In this document: one piece after another, positions 15,235 through 24,095 of the stretch
Layout of the letters: every line of letters starts with the position of its first letter
How positions within the stretch are numbered: the first letter of the stretch is position 1
From: Avrilella dinanensis
GTDB lineage: Bacteria > Bacteroidota > Bacteroidia > Flavobacteriales > Flavobacteriaceae
DNA: 64,000 bases
Reading direction: 5' to 3'
Assembly (NCBI RefSeq): GCF_002807015.1
Contig: NZ_NIPO01000001.1
Coordinates: forward strand, 2,115,657-2,179,656
The notes under the pieces: model-generated
Databases searched by the model: none
Told to the model about the DNA's origin: nothing
What the model saw: only the letters and a program-made list of their open reading frames with translations
Made by a program: the position numbers and the translations under genes

Positions 15235-17676
15235 CTAATTTTCTCTTTTTCTTACACCGTAAAAAACTCCTCCTGCAATCAGCAAAATCATTACCAGAGA
15301 ACTTGCCAAGGCAATCCGGCTTCCTGTTTTTACGACCTGCGGCTCAAAACGGAATTCAATCGTGTGGTTTCCTTTCGGAACTTGTAAACCTCTTAACGTA
15401 TAATTGACTTCAAAGATTTCGGTTTCGTTTCCGTCAATAGTTGCAACCCAGCCATTTGGATAATAGATTTCTGAGAAAACAGCCAATCCGTCGTTTTGGT
15501 TTTGAGATTGATATTTTAAATAATTAGGTTTGTATTCAACTAATTTTATGGAAGATAAGCTATCGGTAACGAAACTATTAGAAATATCAATATTGAAATT
15601 TTGTTTATTTAAAACAGCCGTATTTCTACCCAAACTTTCCAAAGCTTTCATTTCTTCATCAGCAGAATGTACAGTTTTTATCTCATTCACAAACCAAGCA
15701 TTTCCGTAGGCATTTTCATTTAAAAGAGGAACTTGTTTTCCTTCTTCGTCTGTATCAATGATGTATTTGACATTGAGCATATTCAAAACTTCCTGATTAT
15801 CTTTTACAATCTGATAATCATACAGTTCCTGAATTTTCTTTGGTTTCACGGCACTGTATCCTCCGATAGAATGATGAAAATACGATGTTCGTGCATTGCT
15901 CATTGCTCCGGCTTTTTCAAAAACCCGGTACACCGATTGGTCTTCATCAATTAATTTATCAATAGGTGTTTTTTGAAAAGGCTCGTTCATCAAACGGCTA
16001 TCTACAAAACTGTCTTTGTTTACATAGTTTTTATCTACCAAAAATAAATCTCCGACCATCAACACGCCAATCAGAATAATCGTGATATTTTGGGTTAATT
16101 TTTCTTTGTTGAAACCAAACAAAATCAAGACAGAAAGAGCTACTAAAACCAGACTTCGCAATACATCGGCTGAATACATTTTGGCTCTGTCGGAACGCAA
16201 CGCTTCCATAAATTCATGACCGAAAGACTTGTTTTGTACCAAATAATTCAGGTACTCAATCATACTTGCATCGTTTGGCGAACTAAAACTAAACATTCCT
16301 TTTCCTAAAAGTAAAATCAAAAGAAGTCCTAACGAAATTCCTCCTGCTTTTTTCAAAGAATCCCATTGTGCTGCTTTATCGGCTTTCAGATAGGAAGTCA
16401 ATCCTAAAACAGCCAAAACCGGCACGCATAATTCCAATATAACCTGAATGGACGAAACCGCTCTGAACTTGTTGTACATCGGAACGTAATTGATAAAAAA
16501 GTCTGTCAATAACGGGAAATTTTTCCCCCACGAAAGCATCAACGAAACGATTGCTCCTGCCAGAAATGCGTATTTTATCTTACGTTTTTCAACAAATAAT
16601 GCAAGAACAAATAAAAAGAAAACAACCGCCCCGATATAAGCCGGTGCGGCGACAATAGGTTGGTCGCCCCAATAAGTTCTTCCAAAATTATCCCGAAGTT
16701 GGCTGATATATTCATACGGAATACCTTGTCTGACCATAAATTGATGCACTTCCGATTTTTCATCTAATTTTTCGGAATTTCCACCTCCGAAAAGTCGTGG
16801 TGCAATCAGGTTCAGGCTTTCTGATTTCCCGTAGCTGTATTCCGTAATGTATTCATAAGACATCGCATTTTGGGACGTTTTCGGGCTTCCGTCAGGGTTT
16901 GTGGTCAATTCGCTGTTGCTTCGGGTACTTACTTTAGCATATTCTGAAGTTGCCATTAGGTTGGTTGCATTAGCTCCGATAGCTAGAATCCCTGCAATAG
17001 CAAATACTCCCAAAACTTTACCAAGTTCCTTAAACTCTTTCGCTTTGATGAATTGATAGGAATAATAAATCCCGATGATCAGTAACAGAATCAACAGATA
17101 ATACGTCATCTGAAAGTGATTTGCCTGAATTTCGAGGGCGACGGCAATCATTGTGAGCAATCCGCCGAGAATATATTTTCGCTGGAAAACGAGCAAAACT
17201 CCCGCTACAACCATCGGCATATAAGCAATCGCATGTGCTTTGGCATTGTGTCCGACTCCGAGAATGATAATTAAATAAGTCGAAAGTCCGAAAGCCAAAG
17301 CTCCGAAAAATGCCTTTAGCGGTTTGATTCGCAAGGATAAAAGTAAGATATAAAACCCGATGAAATACAGAAAAAGATAATCGGCAGGACGAGGTAAAAA
17401 CCTCAAAACCGAATCTAGACTTTTGACGTAATTATGCGGATATTTTGCTCCCAACTGATAGGTAGGCATTCCTCCAAAAGCAGAATTTGTCCAATAAGGC
17501 TCTGCGTCTTCTGTTTTTCGGAAGTCGTTTTGCTCTTTTGCCATTCCAATATATTGAACAATATCTGACTGATAGATTTCTTTTCCCTGTATAACGGGGT
17601 AAAAATAGGCGAGTGCGATAGCAACAAACCCTGCCAATGCCAACAGATGTGGGATAAAACGATTGAAAGATTTCAT
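15235..17676 (-). CDS. YfhO-family polytopic membrane protein
   Basis: 813 residues. About twelve transmembrane helices (roughly 10-30, 100-520 and a last one near 785-805) are followed by a large periplasmic beta-rich region (about 540-780). The family is linked to glycosylation of lipoteichoic acid or other envelope polymers in Firmicutes. Many Bacteroidota carry one beside a family 4 glycosyltransferase, as here. Typical features are the N-terminal IYQSDIVQYIGMAKE segment and the C-terminal YYPNGWVATIDG and GLQVPKGNHTIEFRF segments. Substrate in this phylum is unknown. Confidence 0.82.
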   Translation of the reverse strand: MKSFNRFIPHLLALAGFVAIALAYFYPVIQGKEIYQSDIVQYIGMAKEQNDFRKTEDAEPYWTNSAFGGMPTYQLGAKYPHNYVKSLDSVLRFLPRPADYLFLYFIGFYILLLSLRIKPLKAFFGALAFGLSTYLIIILGVGHNAKAHAIAYMPMVVAGVLLVFQRKYILGGLLTMIAVALEIQANHFQMTYYLLILLLIIGIYYSYQFIKAKEFKELGKVLGVFAIAGILAIGANATNLMATSEYAKVSTRSNSELTTNPDGSPKTSQNAMSYEYITEYSYGKSESLNLIAPRLFGGGNSEKLDEKSEVHQFMVRQGIPYEYISQLRDNFGRTYWGDQPIVAAPAYIGAVVFFLFVLALFVEKRKIKYAFLAGAIVSLMLSWGKNFPLLTDFFINYVPMYNKFRAVSSIQVILELCVPVLAVLGLTSYLKADKAAQWDSLKKAGGISLGLLLILLLGKGMFSFSSPNDASMIEYLNYLVQNKSFGHEFMEALRSDRAKMYSADVLRSLVLVALSVLILFGFNKEKLTQNITIILIGVLMVGDLFLVDKNYVNKDSFVDSRLMNEPFQKTPIDKLIDEDQSVYRVFEKAGAMSNARTSYFHHSIGGYSAVKPKKIQELYDYQIVKDNQEVLNMLNVKYIIDTDEEGKQVPLLNENAYGNAWFVNEIKTVHSADEEMKALESLGRNTAVLNKQNFNIDISNSFVTDSLSSIKLVEYKPNYLKYQSQNQNDGLAVFSEIYYPNGWVATIDGNETEIFEVNYTLRGLQVPKGNHTIEFRFEPQVVKTGSRIALASSLVMILLIAGGVFYGVRKREN

Positions 17677-17777
17677 TTTAATACATTTATTCTGCTAAAG
17701 TAGAAATAAAAGATTGGCTATACAAGCGTTTTTGTTTCGGGTTTCTTTTGTTGGTTATTTCACAGAGATACTCAAAC

Positions 17778-17805
17778 AAAAAAGCTACCCGTTATAGGTA
17801 GCTTT
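17778..17805 (-). terminator. intrinsic terminator after the DUF4834-like gene
   Basis: Read leftwards, AAAGCTACC (17805-17797) pairs with GGTAGCTTT (17789-17781) and runs into a T-rich tail. It lies 4 bases after the stop of the gene at 17809. Confidence 0.7.
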
Positions 17806-17808
17806 GTG

Positions 17809-18099
17809 TTATTCAATTTCTTCAAAATCAATATATTCGCCGACTTTTTTCTTTTCTCTGAGTTCCTGTTTCTTATTCGGATTGTTGGTTTGCCGAGATT
17901 GATTTTCCTGATTTTGGTTTTGATATTGTCTGTAAAATGTTTCTTGTTGTTGCCTGAAATTTTCCTGTGCTTTTTTAGCTAATTTATTGACCAGAATCGG
18001 TGTAAGCAAGCGAAATGCAAACTTAAATAAATAGTAAAGCAACACAATGATAAACAGTGTTCTGATAAAACCAAAAAAATCTGCGGTATATAGTGTCAT
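17809..18099 (-). CDS. DUF4834-like small membrane protein
   Basis: 96 residues. One membrane span (about 8-35, FIRTLFIIVLLYYLFKFAFRLL) is followed by a Gln/Asn-rich linker and a conserved acidic end (GEYIDFEEIE). The layout matches the DUF4834 family of Bacteroidota. Function unknown. It has its own promoter (TATCTTTG 18 bases upstream) and terminator, so it is probably a single-gene unit. Confidence 0.72.
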   Translation of the reverse strand: MTLYTADFFGFIRTLFIIVLLYYLFKFAFRLLTPILVNKLAKKAQENFRQQQETFYRQYQNQNQENQSRQTNNPNKKQELREKKKVGEYIDFEEIE

Positions 18100-18116
18100 G
18101 TTTAAAATGTTTTAGA

Positions 18117-18124
18117 CAAAGATA
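18117..18124 (-). promoter_or_regulatory. -7 promoter box TATCTTTG
   Basis: Exact TAnnTTTG match on the minus strand, 18 bases before the ATG at 18099. Confidence 0.55.
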
Positions 18125-18169
18125 ATGAACTTTTCAGTTGTTATTTAGTCAGATAATCACAAAAATCCG

Positions 18170-19996
18170 TTAAACATTGTTATTCTCTTTCTGTTCAGTT
18201 ATTTTTCTCTCGAGCTCCAGCTGAAATTCTTCCATTACAGGCTTAACCGTGCTTTCCGGTAAGTCTGCTATCCGGATATACATCAACCCGTCCACCGCGT
18301 TGTTAAACAATGGGTCAACATTAAACGCTACCATGCGGGCATTCTGTTTGATATATTTTTTTATCAACACTGGCAAACGTAAATTTCCGGGTTCTACCTC
18401 GTCAATTAAACGGTCGAATTTATTCAAATCAGCTTCTGTTTCATTAAAAATAAAGTCCTTATCGGCATCTTTAAGTTTTACCTTATATTCTTTGCGGGGC
18501 GAAACATACTGAGCAATATAAGGGTCGTAATAGTTAGACATCATAAACTCAATCATCAGCGATTTGGAAAAATCAGAAAACTGATTGCTGATGCTCACAC
18601 CGCCAATCAAATATTTGTGCTCCGGATACCGCAATGTGGTGTGCACAATTCCTTTCCAAAGCAGAAACAGCGGCATAGGTTTTTGCTGGTATTCATCAAT
18701 GATAAAAGCCCGTCCCATTTCGATAGAGTGCTCCATCATCGAATAAAGTTCAGGTTCAAAACTGAATAATTCATGCAAATAAAATCCATCGATTCCGAAT
18801 TGAGGAAATATTTTTTTGCCCAATCCCATGCGGTATGCTCCGGCAATTTTTTTGGCGTCATCGTCCCACAAAAACATGTGATAGTAATGGTGGTCATATT
18901 TATCCAAATCAATTGCCTGATTGGTTCCTTCGCCCACAGCACGAAAAGTGATTTCCCGTAAACGTCCGATTTCTCTGAGTATATTCGGTATTTTTTCTGG
19001 CTCTGCCAGGAAAACCTCATAGTTTTTACTTTGCAATAATCTGCAATCGGTAGTTTCCCGCAAAAGTTTGATTTCCTGTTCAAGCATATCCTGTGTAACC
19101 GGATTGGCAATCTGTTGCGGTGGCGGTGGCGGCAACTTGAATGAAGGCATTTTGATAAAACGTTTTTCGTTTTTCTGAATAGCATTTGCGAGCAAATAAG
19201 TCTTCTGTCTCAGGAAATTTCCATATTCTTCAATACTTCCTGCATGTTCGTTTTGTTCTTCCACCGCTATTGGCCTGCCAATTCGGATTCGGATATTCCG
19301 TTTGTGCTGGCTCAGCATTTCCGAAGGCAGTTTTGCCGTTTGCATAGCCGGGCTGAGCTTTGATATGGTATAGAAAGCCGAACTGTTTTTGGCATGGAAA
19401 TATATCGGAATAACCGGCACTTGTGATTTGTGAATAACCTTCAGGGCAACTTCCTGCCATGTACGGTCAATATGCCCGTTTTCCGTTTTGACATTAGAAA
19501 CTTCTCCTGCCGGGAAAATCCCCAGTGGCTTGCCGGATTTTACATGAGCCAATGCTTCTTTGATACCAGCGACACTCGATTTGACTTCTTTCCGGTTTTC
19601 AAAGGGATTGACCGGAACCACATAAGGCTTCAACGGTTCAATCATTTGCAACAGAAAATTCGCCATGATTTTGTAATCGGTGTTTTGCTCCAGCATCATT
19701 TTTAGCAAAATAATCCCGTCGGCTGCTCCCAGCGGGTGGTTGGAAACAGTAATATATGCTCCTTGTTTAGGCAATCTTTTCAGCTCTTCCGGGTCAATTT
19801 CATAGACAAAACCAAATTCTTTGATAATGGCGTCCAGAAATTCGATTCCCTGTAAATGTTTGTGTTTGTCATATATTTTGTTAGCCTCGTCAATCCCCAT
19901 CATTTTCATTAAGGAACGGCTGACAAATGTGCCTATGAACCCCAAACGATCGAGCTTAGTCACGTTGGCTATTTGCTTAGATGTTATTATTGGCAT
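18170..19996 (-). CDS. bifunctional PlsC-type plus GNAT-type acyltransferase (OlsF-like)
   Basis: 608 residues from the ATG at 19996. An in-frame start at 20047 would add 17 residues. The N-terminal half (about 1-290) is a PlsC-like acyltransferase with VSNHPLGAADG as the catalytic His/Asp box and GIFPAGEVSN. The C-terminal half (about 315-590) resembles the OlsB/hemolysin GNAT-like N-acyltransferase fold (LREITFRAVGEGTNQAIDLD, IAGAYRMGLG, EMGRAFI). This order matches OlsF, which makes ornithine lipid in F. johnsoniae and Serratia. An aminolipid (ornithine or glycine lipid) is the expected product. It is divergent from exodeoxyribonuclease III. Confidence 0.78.
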   Translation of the reverse strand: MPIITSKQIANVTKLDRLGFIGTFVSRSLMKMMGIDEANKIYDKHKHLQGIEFLDAIIKEFGFVYEIDPEELKRLPKQGAYITVSNHPLGAADGIILLKMMLEQNTDYKIMANFLLQMIEPLKPYVVPVNPFENRKEVKSSVAGIKEALAHVKSGKPLGIFPAGEVSNVKTENGHIDRTWQEVALKVIHKSQVPVIPIYFHAKNSSAFYTISKLSPAMQTAKLPSEMLSQHKRNIRIRIGRPIAVEEQNEHAGSIEEYGNFLRQKTYLLANAIQKNEKRFIKMPSFKLPPPPPQQIANPVTQDMLEQEIKLLRETTDCRLLQSKNYEVFLAEPEKIPNILREIGRLREITFRAVGEGTNQAIDLDKYDHHYYHMFLWDDDAKKIAGAYRMGLGKKIFPQFGIDGFYLHELFSFEPELYSMMEHSIEMGRAFIIDEYQQKPMPLFLLWKGIVHTTLRYPEHKYLIGGVSISNQFSDFSKSLMIEFMMSNYYDPYIAQYVSPRKEYKVKLKDADKDFIFNETEADLNKFDRLIDEVEPGNLRLPVLIKKYIKQNARMVAFNVDPLFNNAVDGLMYIRIADLPESTVKPVMEEFQLELERKITEQKENNNV

Positions 19997-20133
19997 CGAA
20001 AATGAATTAATAGACAAATATATCAAATTATTGTATCGGGCGGTCATTTTTATTTGCCATCAGCCGGATTGTTTGCCTTAAATTTTTCTTCATTGATAGA
20101 TTTTTGATTAATTTTGAGCCCTATTGTTTAGTT

Positions 20134-20898
20134 ATGAAGATATTATCGTATAATGTAAATGGAATCAGGGCAGCCATTCGTAAAGGTTTTTTGGACTGGT
20201 TGCAGGCTGCGAATCCGGATATTATTTGTTTACAGGAAATAAAAGCCACAGCAGACCAGATTCCGGTTGACGAAATCCGGGCTGCCGGATATCAATACCA
20301 ATATTATTATCCCGCACAAAAAAAGGGATATAGTGGCGTGGCAATTTTGTCCAGAAAAGAACCTAATCAGGTAGTATTTGGCACAGGAATTGAGCACATG
20401 GATTTTGAAGGGCGAAATCTACGTGCCGATTTTGATGATTTTTCTGTGATGTCATTATATTTACCATCAGGAACAAACATAGACCGGTTGGATTATAAAT
20501 TCCGCTATATGGACGATTTCAGGGTCTATGCCAATGAACTCATTAAAGAAATACCTAATCTGATTATTGGCGGAGATTATAACATTTGTCATCAGGCAAT
20601 TGATATTCATGACCCGGTTCGGAATGCGAAAGTTTCCGGATTTTTACCCGAAGAGCGTGCCTGGTTAGATGCTTTCATGAAAGATGGGTTTGCCGATACT
20701 TTCAGAATGTTTAACAATCAACCCCATCAATATAGTTGGTGGAGTTACCGAGCCAATGCCCGAAACAACAACAAAGGCTGGCGAATTGATTATTTGCTGG
20801 CACACGAACAGATGAAAGACAGAATTGACAGAGCTTATATTCTGCCGGAAGCCAAACATTCAGACCATTGCCCGATTGGAATAGATTTAAAAATATAA
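20134..20898 (+). CDS. xth: exodeoxyribonuclease III
   Basis: 254 residues from the ATG at 20134, where homology begins (MKILSYNVNGIRAA). The upstream in-frame ATG would add ten unrelated residues. It has the endonuclease/exonuclease/phosphatase fold with Asn7, Glu35 (LQEIKA), GGDYNICH (catalytic Asp/Asn) and the C-terminal SDHCPIG (Asp-His). It cleaves AP sites and degrades 3' ends in base-excision repair. It ends 14 bases before the OmpA-type lipoprotein. Confidence 0.92.
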   Translation: MKILSYNVNGIRAAIRKGFLDWLQAANPDIICLQEIKATADQIPVDEIRAAGYQYQYYYPAQKKGYSGVAILSRKEPNQVVFGTGIEHMDFEGRNLRADFDDFSVMSLYLPSGTNIDRLDYKFRYMDDFRVYANELIKEIPNLIIGGDYNICHQAIDIHDPVRNAKVSGFLPEERAWLDAFMKDGFADTFRMFNNQPHQYSWWSYRANARNNNKGWRIDYLLAHEQMKDRIDRAYILPEAKHSDHCPIGIDLKI

Positions 20899-20912
20899 AT
20901 AAAACGAAAATT

Positions 20913-21794
20913 ATGATAAAGAGAATAATTGTAGCCGGATTATTAATAACCACAATGTCGTCGTGCGTGAGCAGACGTTTGTACAACGAGTTGAATGATA
21001 AATATGAGCAATGCAATAACCGAATGGATTTAATTCAAAGCGAATATGACCAGCTGGTAGCCCGCAATAATGACTTGGAAAACAGTTCAACCGATTTGCG
21101 TGAATTGTACAATCAGGTGTCAAAAGAACGCGACGAATTACAAAATAAATATAAGCAGTTAGAGAAAAATTATAACGATTTGGAAAGTACCAGTGCAGAA
21201 GCTATCCAGTCGGAAATAGAGCGATTGAACCACCTCAAAGGTACTTTGGACGAACGCACCCAGCGAGTAAATGAGCTGGAAGGAAAGCTCAATGGAATGA
21301 ACGAAAGCCTGAACAGATTGAAAGAATCTTTGTCTGATGCTTTGTATTCTTTTGAAGGAAAAGGACTTACGGTTGAGCAAAAAGATGGAAAGGTATATGT
21401 GTCGATGGAAAACAAACTGCTTTTTCCGTCCGGTAGTTGGACTGTCAGCTCACAAGGGCGTGAAGCGGTGGAGGAACTCGCTAAAGTGTTGGCAAACAAT
21501 CCTGAGATTGCTATTTTGATTGAAGGACATACCGACACAGACAAAATTACCGGAAATCTGGGTGGCGGAATTACCAATAACTGGGATTTATCGACCAAAA
21601 GAGCAACCGCTATTGTGAATATTCTGGAAGAAAATCCGAGTATTGTGCGTAAAAACTTGACGGCAGCCGGGCGTAGTGAGTTTGCCCCAATAGCCTCAAA
21701 TAATACCACAGATGGTAAAGCTAAAAACCGCCGTATTGAGGTTGTACTTACCCCTAATCTGGACGAAATCAACAAACTGTTGAGTGAGTTGTAA
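20913..21794 (+). CDS. OmpA-family outer-membrane lipoprotein with coiled coil
   Basis: 293 residues from the ATG at 20913. The lipobox ends at Cys18 (TMSSC). A long heptad-rich coiled coil (about 25-145, rich in Leu, Glu, Asn, Arg) leads to a C-terminal OmpA peptidoglycan-binding domain (about 165-285: LLFPSGSW, LIEGHTDTDK, LSTKRATAIVNIL, AAGRSEFAPIA, KNRRIEVVL). It probably tethers outer membrane to cell wall. A longer in-frame start overlapping xth lacks a signal peptide at its N-terminus and was rejected. A strong terminator follows. Confidence 0.88.
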   Translation: MIKRIIVAGLLITTMSSCVSRRLYNELNDKYEQCNNRMDLIQSEYDQLVARNNDLENSSTDLRELYNQVSKERDELQNKYKQLEKNYNDLESTSAEAIQSEIERLNHLKGTLDERTQRVNELEGKLNGMNESLNRLKESLSDALYSFEGKGLTVEQKDGKVYVSMENKLLFPSGSWTVSSQGREAVEELAKVLANNPEIAILIEGHTDTDKITGNLGGGITNNWDLSTKRATAIVNILEENPSIVRKNLTAAGRSEFAPIASNNTTDGKAKNRRIEVVLTPNLDEINKLLSEL

Positions 21795-21814
21795 TTATTT
21801 ATCAGGAATAAGTA

Positions 21815-21840
21815 AACCCGGAATAGTTCCGGGTTTTTTT
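21815..21840 (+). terminator. intrinsic terminator after the OmpA lipoprotein gene
   Basis: AACCCGGAA (21815-21823), loop TAG, TTCCGGGTT (21827-21835), then T to 21840. It lies between convergent genes. The T-run favours plus-strand termination. Confidence 0.88.
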
Positions 21841-21860
21841 ATGTCTGAATTATTCAGTTT

Positions 21861-23039
21861 TTATTTAAAAGCCGGGAATCCGGTAACGTCCATTCCGGTA
21901 ATCAGCAAGTGAATGTCGTGTGTACCTTCATAAGTAACTACCGATTCAAGGTTCATCATGTGACGCATAATGGAGTATTCGCCTGTGATTCCCATTCCGC
22001 CAAGCATTTGACGAGCTTCACGAGCGACGTCTAATGCCATCGCTACGTTATTGCGTTTTGCCATTGAAATTTGTGCCGATGTAGCCCGACCTTCATTACG
22101 CAAAACCCCCAAACGCCATGTCAATAATTGGGCTTTAGTGATTTCGGTAATCATTTCGGCTAATTTTTTCTGTTGTAACTGCGTGGCACCGATTGGTTTA
22201 TCAAACTGAACACGCTCTTTGGAATAACGCAAAGCGGTGTCGTAGCAATCCATTGCCGCACCGATAGCTCCCCATGCAATACCGTATCGGGCAGAATCCA
22301 AACAGCCAAGAGGTGCTCCTAATCCGGATTTGTTTGGTAACAAATTTTCTTTTGGAACTTTAACATTATCAAAAATTAATTCGCCGGTAGCCGATGCACG
22401 CAAAGACCATTTATTGTGTGTTTCCGGAGTAGAAAAACCTTCCATACCACGTTCAACAATCAAACCGTGAATGCGTTCTTCTTCGTTTTTTGCCCACACC
22501 ACAGCGATGTCTGCAAACGGAGCATTGGAAATCCACATTTTGGCACCGTTCAGCAAATAATGGTCGCCCATATCTTTGTAGTTAGTAACCATTCCGGCAG
22601 GGTTGGAACCGTAATCAGGTTCTGTCAATCCAAAGCAACCTATCATTTCGCCTGTGGCTAATTTCGGGAGATATTTTTTGCGTTGTTCTTCGGTACCGTA
22701 TTTCCAAATCGGATACATAACCAAAGAAGACTGTACCGATGAAGTGGAACGAACACCAGAATCGCCGCGTTCGATTTCCTGCATGATTAAACCATACGAA
22801 ATCTGGTCTAACCCGGCACCACCGTATTCTTCGGGAATATAAGGACCAAAACCACCGATTTCGCCCAAACCTTTGATGATTTGTTTAGGAAATTCAGCTT
22901 TTTGGGCATATTCTTCAATAATCGGGGAAACTTCTCTTTTGACCCATGTGCGAGCAGCATCTCTGACGAGCTTATGTTCTTCGCTCAGCAAATCATCTAA
23001 CTGATAATAATCGGGTGCCTGAAATAAATCGGGTTTCAT
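21861..23039 (-). CDS. acyl-CoA dehydrogenase, glutaryl-CoA dehydrogenase-like
   Basis: 392 residues from the ATG at 23039 (MKPDLFQAPDYYQLDDLLSEE). The longer frame adds 18 residues lacking homology. It has a four-helix N-terminal domain, a beta domain (CFGLTEPDYGSNPAG, FAD-binding WISNA) and a C-terminal domain with NLESVVTYEGTHDIH holding the catalytic Glu. The tail HDIHLLITGMDVTGFPAF is characteristic of glutaryl-CoA dehydrogenase, which oxidises and decarboxylates glutaryl-CoA in lysine/tryptophan breakdown. Substrate is inferred from sequence only. Confidence 0.85.
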   Translation of the reverse strand: MKPDLFQAPDYYQLDDLLSEEHKLVRDAARTWVKREVSPIIEEYAQKAEFPKQIIKGLGEIGGFGPYIPEEYGGAGLDQISYGLIMQEIERGDSGVRSTSSVQSSLVMYPIWKYGTEEQRKKYLPKLATGEMIGCFGLTEPDYGSNPAGMVTNYKDMGDHYLLNGAKMWISNAPFADIAVVWAKNEEERIHGLIVERGMEGFSTPETHNKWSLRASATGELIFDNVKVPKENLLPNKSGLGAPLGCLDSARYGIAWGAIGAAMDCYDTALRYSKERVQFDKPIGATQLQQKKLAEMITEITKAQLLTWRLGVLRNEGRATSAQISMAKRNNVAMALDVAREARQMLGGMGITGEYSIMRHMMNLESVVTYEGTHDIHLLITGMDVTGFPAFK

Positions 23040-23070
23040 ATATAATGATTGTTTAATTAAATTTAAAGAA

Positions 23071-23078
23071 CAAAAATA
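23071..23078 (-). promoter_or_regulatory. -7 promoter box TATTTTTG
   Basis: Exact TAnnTTTG match on the minus strand, 32 bases before the acyl-CoA dehydrogenase ATG. Confidence 0.45.
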
Positions 23079-23218
23079 CTTATTTTTCTCCATAAAGAGA
23101 AAAGATTTTTAAGTACGTGATAAAAATAAAAAAACAATTCTCTTGAGAATTTATCTGAAAAATAGTATATTGCTAGATATAAGCAGATAGAAAGAGTTAA
23201 GATATAAATTCTGTAGTT

Positions 23219-23845
23219 ATGAAAAGTAAAAACAAATCAGGTCAGCTTTGGGAATATGCCGGTATGATAATCGCTTTGTTGGTTATGGTTTCGGTGGGTG
23301 TGCGGTTTGTCAATCAACCAGAAATTGAAGAAGTGCCGGCGGAAACTCAAAGAACAGTGACGAGTGAAAAACCAGAACAGGAAAATAAACAAGAAGAAAA
23401 AACGGTTTTGAACAACGAACCAAAAAAGGAAAAACTGGTGGCATCATCTTATGTGAAAAAGAAAAAGGCTGAACCTAAAAAAGAACAAGAAAAAATAAAA
23501 GAAATTATTGCTGAATTTGTAGCGGTTGAAGATACTATCGTAGATACGACAAGTGCCACATTAGTAGTTTCTGAGCGTTTTAGTTGCTCACCATTGATAG
23601 GATACCCAAAATCAAATATAGAAATCCCACAAACTTCTGTAACCATTCTAAAAGACGTAGAAATTTTAACCCGTAACCAAGAGTTTACTTATATTGTGGA
23701 CGGTGTTCGGGTAAGCAAAGAAACGTTTCGTTCGTTAAACCCGAATGATATCGAAAGTATTGATATTTACAAACATACTGATGTAACCAATGCACGTTTC
23801 GGCAACAAAGATAATCAAAGCAGGATAGGATTAAGGAATAAGTAA
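23219..23845 (+). CDS. membrane-anchored protein with TonB-receptor-plug-like C-terminus
   Basis: 208 residues. One membrane span (about 13-30) leads to a Glu/Lys-rich linker of about 75 residues (35-105). The C-terminal portion (about 120-208) contains YIVDGVRVSKETFRSLNP followed by NDIESIDIYK. This phrase closely resembles the plug/carboxypeptidase-like segment of SusC-type TonB-dependent receptors and the C-termini of Bacteroidota M56/BlaR1-like peptidases. Here no barrel or peptidase is attached. Layout (anchor, stretched linker, terminal domain) recalls TonB itself. Function unknown. It stands alone between a dehydrogenase and an MFS gene. Confidence 0.6.
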   Translation: MKSKNKSGQLWEYAGMIIALLVMVSVGVRFVNQPEIEEVPAETQRTVTSEKPEQENKQEEKTVLNNEPKKEKLVASSYVKKKKAEPKKEQEKIKEIIAEFVAVEDTIVDTTSATLVVSERFSCSPLIGYPKSNIEIPQTSVTILKDVEILTRNQEFTYIVDGVRVSKETFRSLNPNDIESIDIYKHTDVTNARFGNKDNQSRIGLRNK

Positions 23846-23986
23846 AAATGGATAGCTAATAGAATCGTTTGTTTCTTGATATTGAAAGTGTTAAGCCTTC
23901 TTTTTCGCGACAATCGGTTTGTTGTTTTTAGACAAATGTTCGATTATTATTAATCTAAAATCAAAACCATAGGTACTTGTATATAT

Positions 23987-24057
23987 CCTGCAAGGTCTTT
24001 TTTGACCTTGTAGGTATAAGAAATTATATAGCTACAAGGTTTTTAAAACCTTACAGC
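23987..24057. repeat. pair of REP-like hairpins
   Basis: Hairpin 1: CCTGCAAGGTC (23987-23997), loop of six T, GACCTTGTAGG (24004-24014). Hairpin 2 (24031-24057): GCTACAAGGTTTT against AAAACCTTACAGC with two mismatches. Both share the core ACAAGGT/ACCTTGT. A related CAAGGTCG hairpin occurs at 38451-38473. Repeated palindromes of this type between genes suggest a dispersed repeat. The first could also act as a terminator in either direction. Confidence 0.5.
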
Positions 24058-24095
24058 AATTGACAATCAATGCTTTATTAATCGGAATCAGGTTT

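Noticed and set aside
20711..21123. Minus-strand frames opposite xth and the OmpA lipoprotein gene
   Set aside because: They overlap two well-supported genes and a short intergenic gap, and have no recognisable domain.
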